Below, piece by piece: positions 1 to 6,179 of a DNA stretch of 8,359 nt. Origin of the DNA: Longimicrobiales bacterium (lineage in GTDB: Bacteria > Gemmatimonadota > Gemmatimonadetes > Longimicrobiales > Gaopeijiaceae); assembly GCA_022428035.1 (NCBI GenBank), contig JAKMDG010000070.1, forward strand, positions 1 through 8,359, written 5' to 3'. Each line of letters begins with the position of its first letter. The first letter of the stretch is position 1. The notes under the pieces were generated by a model. That model did not search any database and was not told where the DNA came from. It was given only the letters and a program-made list of their open reading frames with translations. A program made the position numbers and the translations under genes.

Positions 1-2
1 CG

Positions 3-392
3 CTAGGGCTGGTCCTCGCTGGTGCGCTGACCTGGACGTTCGGTCTTGTCATGGCAGCGGCGGTGCTTGTCGTCGAGGTGGCGGAGATCCTTGTGCTCAA
101 GCGGTTCGGTGAGGCGTTCGGGGGCTCGAGTCGGGCATTCTGGGGTGCCGTCATCGGGGGCATGGCAGGGCTTTTCGTCGGTGTTCCCGTGCCGATCATC
201 GGTCCGGTGATCTCGGCGTTCCTGGGCACATTCCTCGGCGCGGGTCTGGTCACCTGGCTGGAAACGATGTCCCTTGAGCGATCCGCCCGGGTGGGGTGGG
301 GCGTCCTGTTGGCGCGGACCGCTGCTGTGGCGATGAAGGTGACCGCCGCCGTGGTCGCGATCGGGGCAGTCAACGTAGCCCTGCTCCTCTGA
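3..392 (+). CDS. DUF456 family membrane protein, 5'-truncated by the window
   Basis: The reading frame is already open at base 3 and runs to a TGA at 390-392, so the N-terminus lies outside the window. About 129 residues are visible. They are strongly hydrophobic, with perhaps three to four membrane segments. The core reads as GSSRAFWGAVIGG, then a Gly-rich stretch GMAGLFVGVPVPIIGP, then SAFLGTFLGAG. This matches the usual DUF456 pattern: a basic KRFG, then GaSr..lwGaiiG, then a glycine-zipper-like GP.lGaflG. An internal ATG at 51 would give 113 residues, but the residues before it (LVLAGALTWTFGLV) look like family sequence, so 51 is probably not the start. The family has no established biochemical role and probably sits in the inner membrane. 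DinB follows 8 bases later, suggesting co-transcription. The family call rests on remembered pattern, not a search. Confidence 0.75.
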   Translation, partial: LGLVLAGALTWTFGLVMAAAVLVVEVAEILVLKRFGEAFGGSSRAFWGAVIGGMAGLFVGVPVPIIGPVISAFLGTFLGAGLVTWLETMSLERSARVGWGVLLARTAAVAMKVTAAVVAIGAVNVALLL

Positions 393-400
393 GGCTGCAC

Positions 401-904
401 GTGGAATTCAACGAGATCGACCCGTTCCTCCGCTATTTCGAGAGCGTTCGACGGCGCACTCGCTCCGTCGCCGAGTGTGTGCCGGAAGAGCACCTGGAGT
501 GGCGCCCCGCCAAAGACCGTTTCTCTCCGGGTGATCTCATTCGCCATATCGCGGCTGCGGAACGATGGATGTGGGCGGAAAACGCCCAGCTTCGGCCGTC
601 GAGATATCCGGGGCATGGCCCTGAACTCGCCTCGGGACGGGAGGCGGTCCTGATCTATATGGATCAAACCCATGCCGAGACTATGGAGATCTTGGCCACG
701 CTCACAAGCGACCAATTGCACGAACGCTGCCGGACCGTCGGTGGTATCGAGATGCGCGTGTGGAAGTGGCTCCGCCTCATGGTAGAGCACGAGATCCACC
801 ACCGAGGTCAGCTGTACGAACTCCTCGGGCAACTGAGCGTTGACGTGCACCCGCTGTACGGCCTGACCGAGATCGAGGTGAAGGCGCGCAGCCAGTCCGA
901 ATAG
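401..904 (+). CDS. DinB-fold (DinB_2-like) putative metal-dependent protein
   Basis: 167 residues, the usual length for a DinB four-helix-bundle protein. The three metal-binding histidines of the fold are present: H49 in LIRHIAAAERWMW, and H130 and H134 in the HxxxH of VEHEIHHRGQL. The HHRGQLYELL signature near the third helix is typical. DinB/YfiT-type proteins include thiol-dependent transferases (bacillithiol, mycothiol or glutathione related) and many members of unknown substrate; nothing here fixes the reaction. It should be cytoplasmic, since no signal peptide is visible. I chose the GTG at 401 because GAGG at 391-394 sits 6 bases upstream and the protein then begins just before the first bundle helix. 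The frame is open further upstream to 296, but that part overlaps the DUF456 gene and looks like shadow sequence. The methyltransferase gene starts 6 bases after the stop, so the two are probably translated from one message. Confidence 0.85.
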   Translation: MEFNEIDPFLRYFESVRRRTRSVAECVPEEHLEWRPAKDRFSPGDLIRHIAAAERWMWAENAQLRPSRYPGHGPELASGREAVLIYMDQTHAETMEILATLTSDQLHERCRTVGGIEMRVWKWLRLMVEHEIHHRGQLYELLGQLSVDVHPLYGLTEIEVKARSQSE

Positions 905-910
905 CGAGGT

Positions 911-1744
911 GTGGCCGACTTGTCGGGCTCACTGCCGATTGAGACCTTTCGAGGCATGAGGCTTCCCATCCGATGGCGCCGGGCGCTCTCCAGCCCGATC
1001 GATGCCATTCCAGTGACCATTGGCTCAGGGCCCAATCGCGGTTCGCGGTGGAGCCTTCCGATCTCGGGCAGAGGGTTCGGCGCAGGTCGGTTCGAGGCCG
1101 ACAAGTTCGAGGCGCTCGAAGCGCTTCTTTCTCCGGGTGACGTGTTCTGGGACGTAGGCGCGCACTATGGCTATGCGACCCTGCTCGGCGCGAGAATCGC
1201 CGGACGTGGTGGTTCGGTATGGTCCTTCGAACCCTCTGCGCTCAACCGATCCTACCTCTGCCGTCACGTACTCTGGAATTGTCCTGACCGTGTAACTGTG
1301 CTGCCCTATGCGCTGGCGGACGCGGACGGACTGGAGGCTTTTGGAGGTCAGGGAAGCTCGATGGCCCTCGGGCTTGGTCGCGGTAACGAGGAGGTGCGGG
1401 TCCGTACGGTGGGTAGCCTGCTCGAGGAAGGAATCTCGGAACCGACACTCATGAAGATCGACATCGAGGGCGCGGAGAGCCGGATGCTACACGGGGCGAT
1501 GGCGACCGGCGTCCGACCGACGGTGATGTGTTCTGTTCACGACGCGGAGCAGTGTGAGCTCTGTACCGACCTGCTGAAGCGGGCCGGTTATGTCGTTCTT
1601 CCGTCCCGGCCGATTCGGGACTTCGTGGACGGTCGGTCTCCCTGGCGGGGCGATCCGGACCTCGTGGCGTTTCCTGAGGGGCAGACACTCCTCAGGGCCC
1701 GCCTCGATGCGACCGAACTCTACCGAGGAGCTGAGGCGCTTTAG
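911..1744 (+). CDS. FkbM family SAM-dependent methyltransferase
   Basis: 277 residues with the Rossmann methyltransferase landmarks of the FkbM family in order. Motif I is VFWDVGAHYGY (78-88), the SAM-binding loop, preceded by LLSPGD. The acidic end of strand 2 is SFEPS (105-109), which contacts the ribose. The family hallmark MKIDIEGAE is at 181-189. FkbM proteins usually O-methylate sugars, lipids or polyketide-like products; the substrate cannot be read here. No glycosyltransferases are visible nearby to suggest a polysaccharide cluster. The start is uncertain: GTG 911 lies only one base after GAGG (906-909). TTG 920 would give a 10-base spacing, and ATG 956 is also in frame. The domain begins well after all three, so the call is unaffected. 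The gene follows DinB by 6 bases and ends 18 bases before a converging small gene. Confidence 0.85.
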   Translation: MADLSGSLPIETFRGMRLPIRWRRALSSPIDAIPVTIGSGPNRGSRWSLPISGRGFGAGRFEADKFEALEALLSPGDVFWDVGAHYGYATLLGARIAGRGGSVWSFEPSALNRSYLCRHVLWNCPDRVTVLPYALADADGLEAFGGQGSSMALGLGRGNEEVRVRTVGSLLEEGISEPTLMKIDIEGAESRMLHGAMATGVRPTVMCSVHDAEQCELCTDLLKRAGYVVLPSRPIRDFVDGRSPWRGDPDLVAFPEGQTLLRARLDATELYRGAEAL

Positions 1745-1762
1745 GTCCGACGGACTCGCAGG

Positions 1763-1999
1763 TTAGTCCTCGTCGTTCAGCATCAGCCAACGCTTCACGC
1801 GATCGATGTCCTTTGGGTCTTTCACGGAGAACCGCCGGGCCACGTCGATGGCCTCGGGCGCGTCGCCTCCGGCTAATCTGGCCATGTCGGACGTTACAAA
1901 GATCCGAAGCTCATCCTCATGTTCCTCGATATCCGTGACCATGCACATGTTCACCCAGCGAGGGCCGATCCGGAGGAAGGCGTAGGGGCGTGCGCGCAT
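1763..1999 (-). CDS. Small acidic hypothetical protein (78 aa)
   Basis: I do not recognise this protein. From the ATG at 1999 it has 78 residues and reads like a real globular domain: basic N-terminus MRARPYAFLRIGPRW, a segment VNMCMVTDIEEHEDELRIFVTSD that looks like two beta strands, then an Ala/Asp helix region and an amphipathic C-terminal helix DIDRVKRWLMLNDED with an acidic tail. There is no signal peptide or membrane segment. The frame is open to a TTG at 2029 (88 residues); neither start has a convincing Shine-Dalgarno, and ATG was preferred. It converges on the methyltransferase (18-base gap) and diverges from the MarR gene at 2147, so it may share that control region. Its residue composition is unlike the Arg/Pro/Ser-rich shadow frames around it, which is the main reason for calling it. 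Confidence 0.6.
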   Translation of the reverse strand: MRARPYAFLRIGPRWVNMCMVTDIEEHEDELRIFVTSDMARLAGGDAPEAIDVARRFSVKDPKDIDRVKRWLMLNDED

Positions 2000-2020
2000 T
2001 ACGGGGAGGGTCTGAGGTTG

Positions 2021-2041
2021 GGCCGACAATTCGGCCGAGTT
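2021..2041. promoter_or_regulatory. Overlapping inverted repeats between divergent genes, candidate operator
   Basis: Two overlapping symmetric elements lie in the 147-base gap between the reverse small gene (ATG at 1999) and the forward MarR gene (2147). One is GGCCGA-CAAT-TCGGCC (2021-2036), a perfect 6-base inverted repeat. The other is AATTCGGCCGAGTT (2028-2041), a 14-base palindrome with one mismatched pair, centred on CGGCCG. MarR regulators often bind such repeats beside their own gene. Short GC-rich palindromes are common by chance, and no clear -35/-10 pair was found next to these. Confidence 0.25.
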
Positions 2042-2132
2042 CGACTACGGACACGAAAGGTAGGCCCGGTGCCGCGCTGGCGCTGTGCCTCCTGGTTTCT
2101 AGGTTCAACGCGGAGCAGGTCCATAACTGACC

Positions 2133-2140
2133 GAGAGAGG
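2133..2140 (+). promoter_or_regulatory. Ribosome binding site fixing the TTG start of the MarR gene
   Basis: GAGAGAGG lies 6 bases before TTG 2147. The reading frame is open far upstream (from 1919), overlapping the opposite-strand small gene. No ATG occurs in frame between here and the DNA-binding domain, so this site decides the start. Confidence 0.6.
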
Positions 2141-2146
2141 TGTGGC

Positions 2147-2641
2147 TTGGCGGCGAGGCATCCCACAATCCAGCAGGACATCGAGCAGAAAAGACCGTTT
2201 CGGACGCGCAGTCACGAGGCGTATGTCGCGCTTCTGAGGACGACCGCCGACTCGAAGCACTTCCTCTCTCATAAGCTGGACGCTGAGGACATCACGCTCC
2301 AGCAGTACAATGTCCTGAGGATCCTTCGCGGCGCGGGGGACGGCGGTCTGCCTACACTTTCCGTCGCTGAGCGTATGCTTGAACGGACACCCGGTGTCAC
2401 ACGGCTCATCGACCGAATGGAACGAAAGGGGTGGATCACACGAGAGCGCTGTTCCGAAGACCGGAGGCGGGTCTGGTGTATGATCACGGAATCGGGCCTG
2501 AATCTGCTGGATCGTATGGACCCCGCGATCAACGCGGTAGATGAGGTGTTGAGCCGCGTCCTGACGGACAAGGAACTTGGCGTGCTCATCGACTATCTAG
2601 ACCGAATCCGGGCTGAGCTGGCGAAGCGTGAGGACGCTTGA
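2147..2641 (+). CDS. MarR family transcriptional regulator
   Basis: 164 residues from a TTG start chosen by its ribosome binding site. The fold is that of MarR. An N-terminal dimerisation helix (about 20-42) is followed by DITLQQYNVLRILRG (48-62) and the winged helix-turn-helix. The recognition helix lies near TPGVTRLIDRMERKGWI (81-97). The wing has the family hallmark EDRRRVWCMITESG (104-117), with the D-R-R motif. The C-terminal helices (from about 127) complete the dimer interface. It should be a cytoplasmic homodimer that releases DNA on binding a small ligand or on oxidation. C102 and C111 flank the wing and could in principle be redox-sensitive, but this is speculation. It lies 78 bases upstream of the deacylase gene in the same direction, so it is a reasonable candidate regulator of the deacylase-M55 pair and of itself. 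Confidence 0.88.
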   Translation: MAARHPTIQQDIEQKRPFRTRSHEAYVALLRTTADSKHFLSHKLDAEDITLQQYNVLRILRGAGDGGLPTLSVAERMLERTPGVTRLIDRMERKGWITRERCSEDRRRVWCMITESGLNLLDRMDPAINAVDEVLSRVLTDKELGVLIDYLDRIRAELAKREDA

Positions 2642-2719
2642 TGGACCATCGCCGTTGACGAGATGATGTCGCGGCCGGTATTGGTCGCTGGATACCTCGC
2701 CACTACCACCTGACCGCCC

Positions 2720-4438
2720 ATGCGCCGGATCCCTCTATTTCTACTCGCTCTCGCGGCGTGCGCCCCGGCCACCGCAACCGTGCCAACGTCCGCTCCAGGC
2801 GCGCCCCCTCCGGCGCCACCGGGCGAATACGACGTCGTCATCGAAGGTGGTCGTATCGTGGACGGTACGGGCAATGCGTGGTATCCCGGTGACCTGGGGA
2901 TACGCGGGGATCGTATCGTCGCGATCACTCGGCCGGGCGAACTGAGCGAACGACCAGCCCGAGCCCGCATCAACGCCGATGGCATGATCGTGTCGCCCGG
3001 ATTCATTGACATCCAAAGCCATTCGCGCTTCAACTTCCTCGGTACGGGGGATGGACGCGTCGTCTCGAAAGTCACCATGGGGGTGACCACCGAGATCATG
3101 GGTGAGTCCACGACCAATGCTCCGTCCAGTCCGCAGATGCTGGAAAATGCCGGCTCCGCCGTCGGGATCTCGCAGTTCGAGACCTTCGGTGAGTGGCTCG
3201 AGGCCATGGAGCAACACGGCGGGTCCGTGAACTTCGGATCCTTTGTGGGCGGCTCGACCATCCGGGTCGTCGGCATGGGGTTGGCCATGGGTGAGGCTCG
3301 GAGCCCTGAGCGTCGACTCATGCAGCAGGCAGTGCGTCAGTCGATGGAGGACGGAGCGTTCGGGGTCGCCACTGCGCTCGTATACCCTCCGGGCAACTTC
3401 GCGTCGACCGATGAACTGATCTCGATCAACGCTGCGGCTGCGCCGTACGGTGGGGTCTACATCACGCACATGAGATCGGAGGCCGACAACTTTCTGGAGG
3501 CCATCGACGAGGCGATCGAGATCGGGACGCAGGCCGGTGTCCCCATCGAGATTTATCACCTCAAGGCTGGCGGTCGTCGGAATTGGTACAAGGCGGTAGA
3601 GGCAGTGGCGAAGATCGACTCGGCGCGGGCTGCGGGTGTCGACGTTCAGGCGAACATGTACCCGTACACGGCCGGTGGAACCGGACTTGACGCCTGCTTT
3701 CCACCGTGGGCGTCTGCGGACGGCCTCCTCTTCGAGAACCTCGCAAACCCCGAGGTTCGGGCACGGATTCGCGCGGAGATGGAAGTGCAGACCGAGCCGT
3801 GGGAGGCGTTCTGCTCTCTCGCGACGCCCGAGGGCACGATGCTCCTCGGCCTCAATTTGCCAGAGCATCAGCAGTACCGAGGCTGGTGGTTGGCAGACGT
3901 GGCGGAGTCCATGGGCAAGCACTGGACCGAGACGGCGATGGATCTGGTGCTCGCAGAGCGTCAGCGCGTGAGCACCATGTACTTCCTCATGAGCGAGGAA
4001 AACGTCGCCATGCAGATCGCTCAGCCGTGGATCAAGTTCGGAACGGACGCCGGTGGGATTGATCCCACGACAGCGACCGGTCTCGCGCACCCTCGCGCCT
4101 ACGGCACGTTCACTCGAGTGCTCGGCAAGTATGTGCGGGAAGACGGCGTCGTGACGCTCGAAGATGCCGTCCGGAAGATGTCTTCCGCAGTGGCGACCCG
4201 GCTGAGGATCCGGAATCGCGGCTTTCTTCGCGAGGGGTACTACGCCGACGTCGTGGTCTTCGACCCGGAAACGGTCATTGATCATGCTACCTATGACGAG
4301 CCCCATCAGCTGTCGACGGGCGTAGCGTACGTTCTGGTGAATGGCGTCCCTGTCGTGTCCCGTGGTGAGCATACCGGGGCGATGCCCGGTCGCGCGGTTC
4401 GAGGACCCGGATGGACCGGATGGGAGGATCGACGATGA
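2720..4438 (+). CDS. Lipoprotein N-acyl-D-amino-acid deacylase-like amidohydrolase
   Basis: 572 residues. The signal peptide MRRIPLFLLALAAC ends in a perfect lipobox LAAC (C14), followed by a Pro/Ala linker to about 34, so the enzyme should be membrane-anchored and face the periplasm. The domain opens with YDVVIEGGRIVDGTG (37-51) and closes with the matching C-terminal beta part GFLREGYYADVVVFDP (501-516). Both are typical of D-aminoacylases, which hydrolyse N-acyl-D-amino acids to free D-amino acids. Visible active-site residues are H101 (in IQSHS), H250 (YITHMRSE), H280 (IEIYHLK) and D443 (KFGTDAGG). They correspond to H69, H220, H250 and D366 of the Alcaligenes enzyme. Two ligands differ: the first His of HxH is Q99, and the Cys of GNCG becomes GES (E129, S130). 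A stop codon at 2711 makes ATG 2720 the first possible start; its ribosome binding site is poor. The stop overlaps the next gene's start by four bases. Substrate is inferred from family. Confidence 0.85.
   Translation: MRRIPLFLLALAACAPATATVPTSAPGAPPPAPPGEYDVVIEGGRIVDGTGNAWYPGDLGIRGDRIVAITRPGELSERPARARINADGMIVSPGFIDIQSHSRFNFLGTGDGRVVSKVTMGVTTEIMGESTTNAPSSPQMLENAGSAVGISQFETFGEWLEAMEQHGGSVNFGSFVGGSTIRVVGMGLAMGEARSPERRLMQQAVRQSMEDGAFGVATALVYPPGNFASTDELISINAAAAPYGGVYITHMRSEADNFLEAIDEAIEIGTQAGVPIEIYHLKAGGRRNWYKAVEAVAKIDSARAAGVDVQANMYPYTAGGTGLDACFPPWASADGLLFENLANPEVRARIRAEMEVQTEPWEAFCSLATPEGTMLLGLNLPEHQQYRGWWLADVAESMGKHWTETAMDLVLAERQRVSTMYFLMSEENVAMQIAQPWIKFGTDAGGIDPTTATGLAHPRAYGTFTRVLGKYVREDGVVTLEDAVRKMSSAVATRLRIRNRGFLREGYYADVVVFDPETVIDHATYDEPHQLSTGVAYVLVNGVPVVSRGEHTGAMPGRAVRGPGWTGWEDRR
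4422..4427 (+). promoter_or_regulatory. Ribosome binding site of the M55 peptidase gene
   Basis: GGGAGG lies 7 bases before ATG 4435, inside the last codons of the upstream deacylase gene. It favours 4435 over the in-frame ATGs at 4411 and 4420. It also puts the signal peptide at the very N-terminus. Confidence 0.75.
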
Positions 4439-5547
4439 ATGCGATCAAGGCACTCACCGCGATCTTGATCGCGGTCTCCGCTTGCACGCCGAGCCCGGAG
4501 AATGATTCGGCTTCTGGCGAGCCGCGAACGCTCGAAGACCCGGCCGCTGACACGGACGGTGTAACGCGTGTTCTCGTGTACCACGACATGGAGGGGCTCA
4601 CGGGCCAGTCCGACCCGAACACGTTTCGCTTCAGTCACCCTGAGCGGTACGCCGTCGGTCGGACCTACCTCACGGGTGACGTGAATGCGGTCGTCGCCGG
4701 TCTCTTCGATGGTGGTGCCGATGAGGTACACGTCGTTGACGGGCATGGGAGTGGGAACCCCGAACCGGACCTGCTCCTCGACCAGCTCGACGAGCGTGTC
4801 CGGCTGATCAGTCGCGATGAGATCTTCGACGCATATGTCGATCTGATGGAGCCGGGCAGGTACGACGCGATCGCCGTGGTCGGTATGCATGCCAAGACGG
4901 GAAGCGGCGGCTTCGCATCGCACACGTTCACACTCGGCATCGACTTCCTGCTGAATGGCATGGCCGTTACCGAGACCGAGGTGGTCGGGTATTCATGGGG
5001 CCGTGTCGGGGTCCCGGTGATCTTCGCCTCGGGTGATGATCGGCTCGCAGCCGACCTCGCAGGCCCGATGCCGTGGGTGGAGTTCGTCACGGTGAAGACG
5101 GCCACGTCCGCCTCCTCGGCCGATCCTCGCCCGGTATCGGAGACGCGCTCAGAACTGCAGACAACGGCGAAACGGGCAATGGAGAACTATGGAGCGGCTC
5201 GTGCCATGCGACTCACAGAGCCTGTGACGGCTCAGCTCCATGCCGTGCCACCCGCGGACGTGTCGATGCTCGCTGCGGTGCCGGGGATCGACTACGCAGA
5301 CCAGCGTGTCACTTTTTCTGCTCCGGATTTCCGCACTGCGTACGATGGGCTTGTCGGGCTCGTCACGGTGGCGCGCGGCGGGTACGCGAGCGTCATGAGT
5401 GAGACAGGACGCGTGATGGTGGGACCGGAGTTCGGTTCGACGTATTCCGATGCGCTCTTCGCCCGCTGGCTCGATGTCGAATCAGGCCGATGGACGGAGC
5501 CGCAATCCTCCCCCGCAGCATCCGGGATGTTTCACGGGTTTCGCTGA
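4435..5547 (+). CDS. Lipoprotein M55 family (DppA-like) D-aminopeptidase
   Basis: 370 residues from ATG 4435. The signal peptide MNAIKALTAILIAVSAC has the lipobox VSAC (C17) and a Ser/Asp-rich linker to about 42. The M55 landmarks follow in order: YHDMEGLTG (D51, E53), VDGHG (H104), GMHAKTGSGGFASH (H152 and H163) and NGMAVTE (E180). In Bacillus DppA the equivalents are D8, E10, H60, H104, H115 and E133, zinc ligands plus the catalytic His. The full set is kept here, including the 11-residue spacing between the last two histidines, so the enzyme should be active. The family releases N-terminal D-amino acids, classically from D-Ala-D-Ala. DppA itself is cytoplasmic, whereas this one is predicted to be envelope-anchored. 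ATG overlaps the preceding TGA as ATGA, so translation is probably coupled to the deacylase. The C-terminal tail after about 340 is poorly conserved in my reading. Confidence 0.88.
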   Translation: MNAIKALTAILIAVSACTPSPENDSASGEPRTLEDPAADTDGVTRVLVYHDMEGLTGQSDPNTFRFSHPERYAVGRTYLTGDVNAVVAGLFDGGADEVHVVDGHGSGNPEPDLLLDQLDERVRLISRDEIFDAYVDLMEPGRYDAIAVVGMHAKTGSGGFASHTFTLGIDFLLNGMAVTETEVVGYSWGRVGVPVIFASGDDRLAADLAGPMPWVEFVTVKTATSASSADPRPVSETRSELQTTAKRAMENYGAARAMRLTEPVTAQLHAVPPADVSMLAAVPGIDYADQRVTFSAPDFRTAYDGLVGLVTVARGGYASVMSETGRVMVGPEFGSTYSDALFARWLDVESGRWTEPQSSPAASGMFHGFR

Positions 5548-5647
5548 TGAGCCACATCCTCGGGCAACGGATCGGTCCTTGACTGCGTCTCATTTCATGA
5601 GTGGCTGAAACGAAGTGGTGGGGCGGTGCGTAGGGACGCGTGAGGTT

Positions 5648-5667
5648 GGGACGTGGGGTGGGGCGGG
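5648..5667 (+). other. G-quadruplex motif in the small-ORF leader
   Basis: Four guanine tracts, GGG, GGGG, GGGG and GGG, are separated by loops of 4, 1 and 1 bases (ACGT, T, C). This fits the strict G3+ N1-7 rule on the + strand. Further G-runs lie just upstream (5620-5623 and 5633-5635). The motif ends 19 bases before the first ATG of the small ORF, so it could form in a forward transcript as well as in DNA. Folding is inferred from the pattern only. Confidence 0.6.
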
Positions 5668-5686
5668 ATAGCCCGAGACAACCGGG

Positions 5687-5866
5687 ATGATGACGATGAT
5701 GAATGTGGAGGAGAGGATCCGATTCCTGCTTCGGATGGCGATCCGAGCAGAAGGGGCCGGCGAACGTAAGATCGCCGTGCTGTTTAGACGGATGGCAGAG
5801 GATATGCACTCTGGTGAGAGCGCCTTCCTGCCCAGGGGCCCTGTCTTGGGGGTCGTTGCCGACTAG
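5687..5866 (+). CDS. Small helical protein of unknown function (59 aa)
   Basis: ATG 5687 to TAG 5864-5866 encodes 59 residues. The start region is a cluster ATGATGACGATGATG, so translation could begin at 5687, 5690, 5696 or 5699; the last gives 55 residues beginning MNVEERIRF. None has a good Shine-Dalgarno. The body looks like two amphipathic helices: NVEERIRFLLRMAIRAEG (6-23) and ERKIAVLFRRMAEDMHSG (26-43), with regularly spaced hydrophobic and charged residues. A Gly/Pro-containing tail follows. There is no signal peptide or Cys. The composition is protein-like, unlike the overlapping 5703-6074 frame, which is Trp/Ser/Arg/Pro-rich. It stands alone, with a G4 motif upstream and a strong hairpin 27 bases downstream, like a small monocistronic unit. 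The region could instead be a non-coding RNA. No function is proposed. Confidence 0.5.
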   Translation: MMTMMNVEERIRFLLRMAIRAEGAGERKIAVLFRRMAEDMHSGESAFLPRGPVLGVVAD

Positions 5867-5892
5867 TTCCCGGGTTGAATCCTGGTCTGGCA

Positions 5893-5926
5893 ATGAGCCC
5901 GGTCGCCCAACGGTGGCCGGGCTCAT
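5893..5926 (+). terminator. Long perfect hairpin after the small ORF, terminator-like
   Basis: The left arm ATGAGCCCGG (5893-5902) pairs perfectly with CCGGGCTCAT (5917-5926). The stem continues inward through a T-G wobble and CGCC/GGTG (one more wobble) to a CAAC loop, about 15 pairs in 34 bases. It lies 27 bases after the small ORF stop. It is followed by CTGTTGGG, not a T-run, so a classic rho-independent mechanism is uncertain. It could also be an RNA-stabilising 3' end. Confidence 0.55.
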
Positions 5927-6179
5927 CTGTTGGGATCACCGACACCCAGCGAGGCGGTGGCAAGAACTGCTGCCGGGAGGAGCACCGATCCGACGCTATG
6001 GGGTAACGGTCTTCGGATTGCGAGATGGGTGCGATGATCCACCAGAGACCTGGACGTCCCTGCGACGGATGTAGGGGCGATTCCGGATACCTCCGGTCTC
6101 CGATCCGGGTAGCTTAAGACACTGTTTCGGCCGCGGAAATGAAACCGAGGCCCACAACCGAGAAGAGGACAAGAAGATC
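5927..6179. other. Non-coding gap before the blue-copper gene
   Basis: No gene is supported here. The only structure noted is an inverted repeat CCGGAT ... ATCCGG with a 14-base loop near 6085-6110. A purine-rich stretch, GAAGAGGACAAGAAG, runs up to the next start. I found no convincing -35/-10 pair. The promoter of the blue-copper gene is presumably in this stretch. Confidence 0.4.

Noticed and set aside
2655..2684. TTGACG as a -35 box for a separate deacylase promoter
   Set aside because: The best sequence at the right distance (TATTGG) is a poor -10, so an own promoter cannot be supported; read-through from the MarR gene is equally likely.
2593..3321. A 242-codon minus-strand open frame rich in Ser, Pro and Met
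   Set aside because: Shadow of the MarR and deacylase genes; composition is not protein-like and no motif is visible.
2741..4372. A 543-codon open frame on the minus strand, opposite the deacylase gene
   Set aside because: It is rich in Arg, His and Asp, has no recognisable domain, and lies wholly antisense to a clear lipoprotein enzyme. High-GC codon bias commonly opens such frames.
5579..5607. TTGACT as a -35 box after the M55 gene
   Set aside because: No TATAAT-like hexamer lies 15-19 bases downstream.
5829..5892. tRNA-like 3' end: GGTTGAATCC with a pairable CCGGG/CCTGG stem
   Set aside because: The T-loop would have 6 rather than 7 bases, the matching 5' acceptor strand is not at the required distance, and no anticodon arm could be traced. 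The upstream part is also inside the small ORF.
5703..6074. A 123-codon forward frame in the gap after the M55 gene
   Set aside because: Trp/Arg/Ser/Pro-rich composition, it runs through the strong hairpin at 5893-5926, and it overlaps the more convincing small ORF.
6025..6117. Possible 30-codon ORF with CDGC before the blue-copper gene
   Set aside because: Too short, no ribosome binding site, and the composition is not distinguishable from chance.
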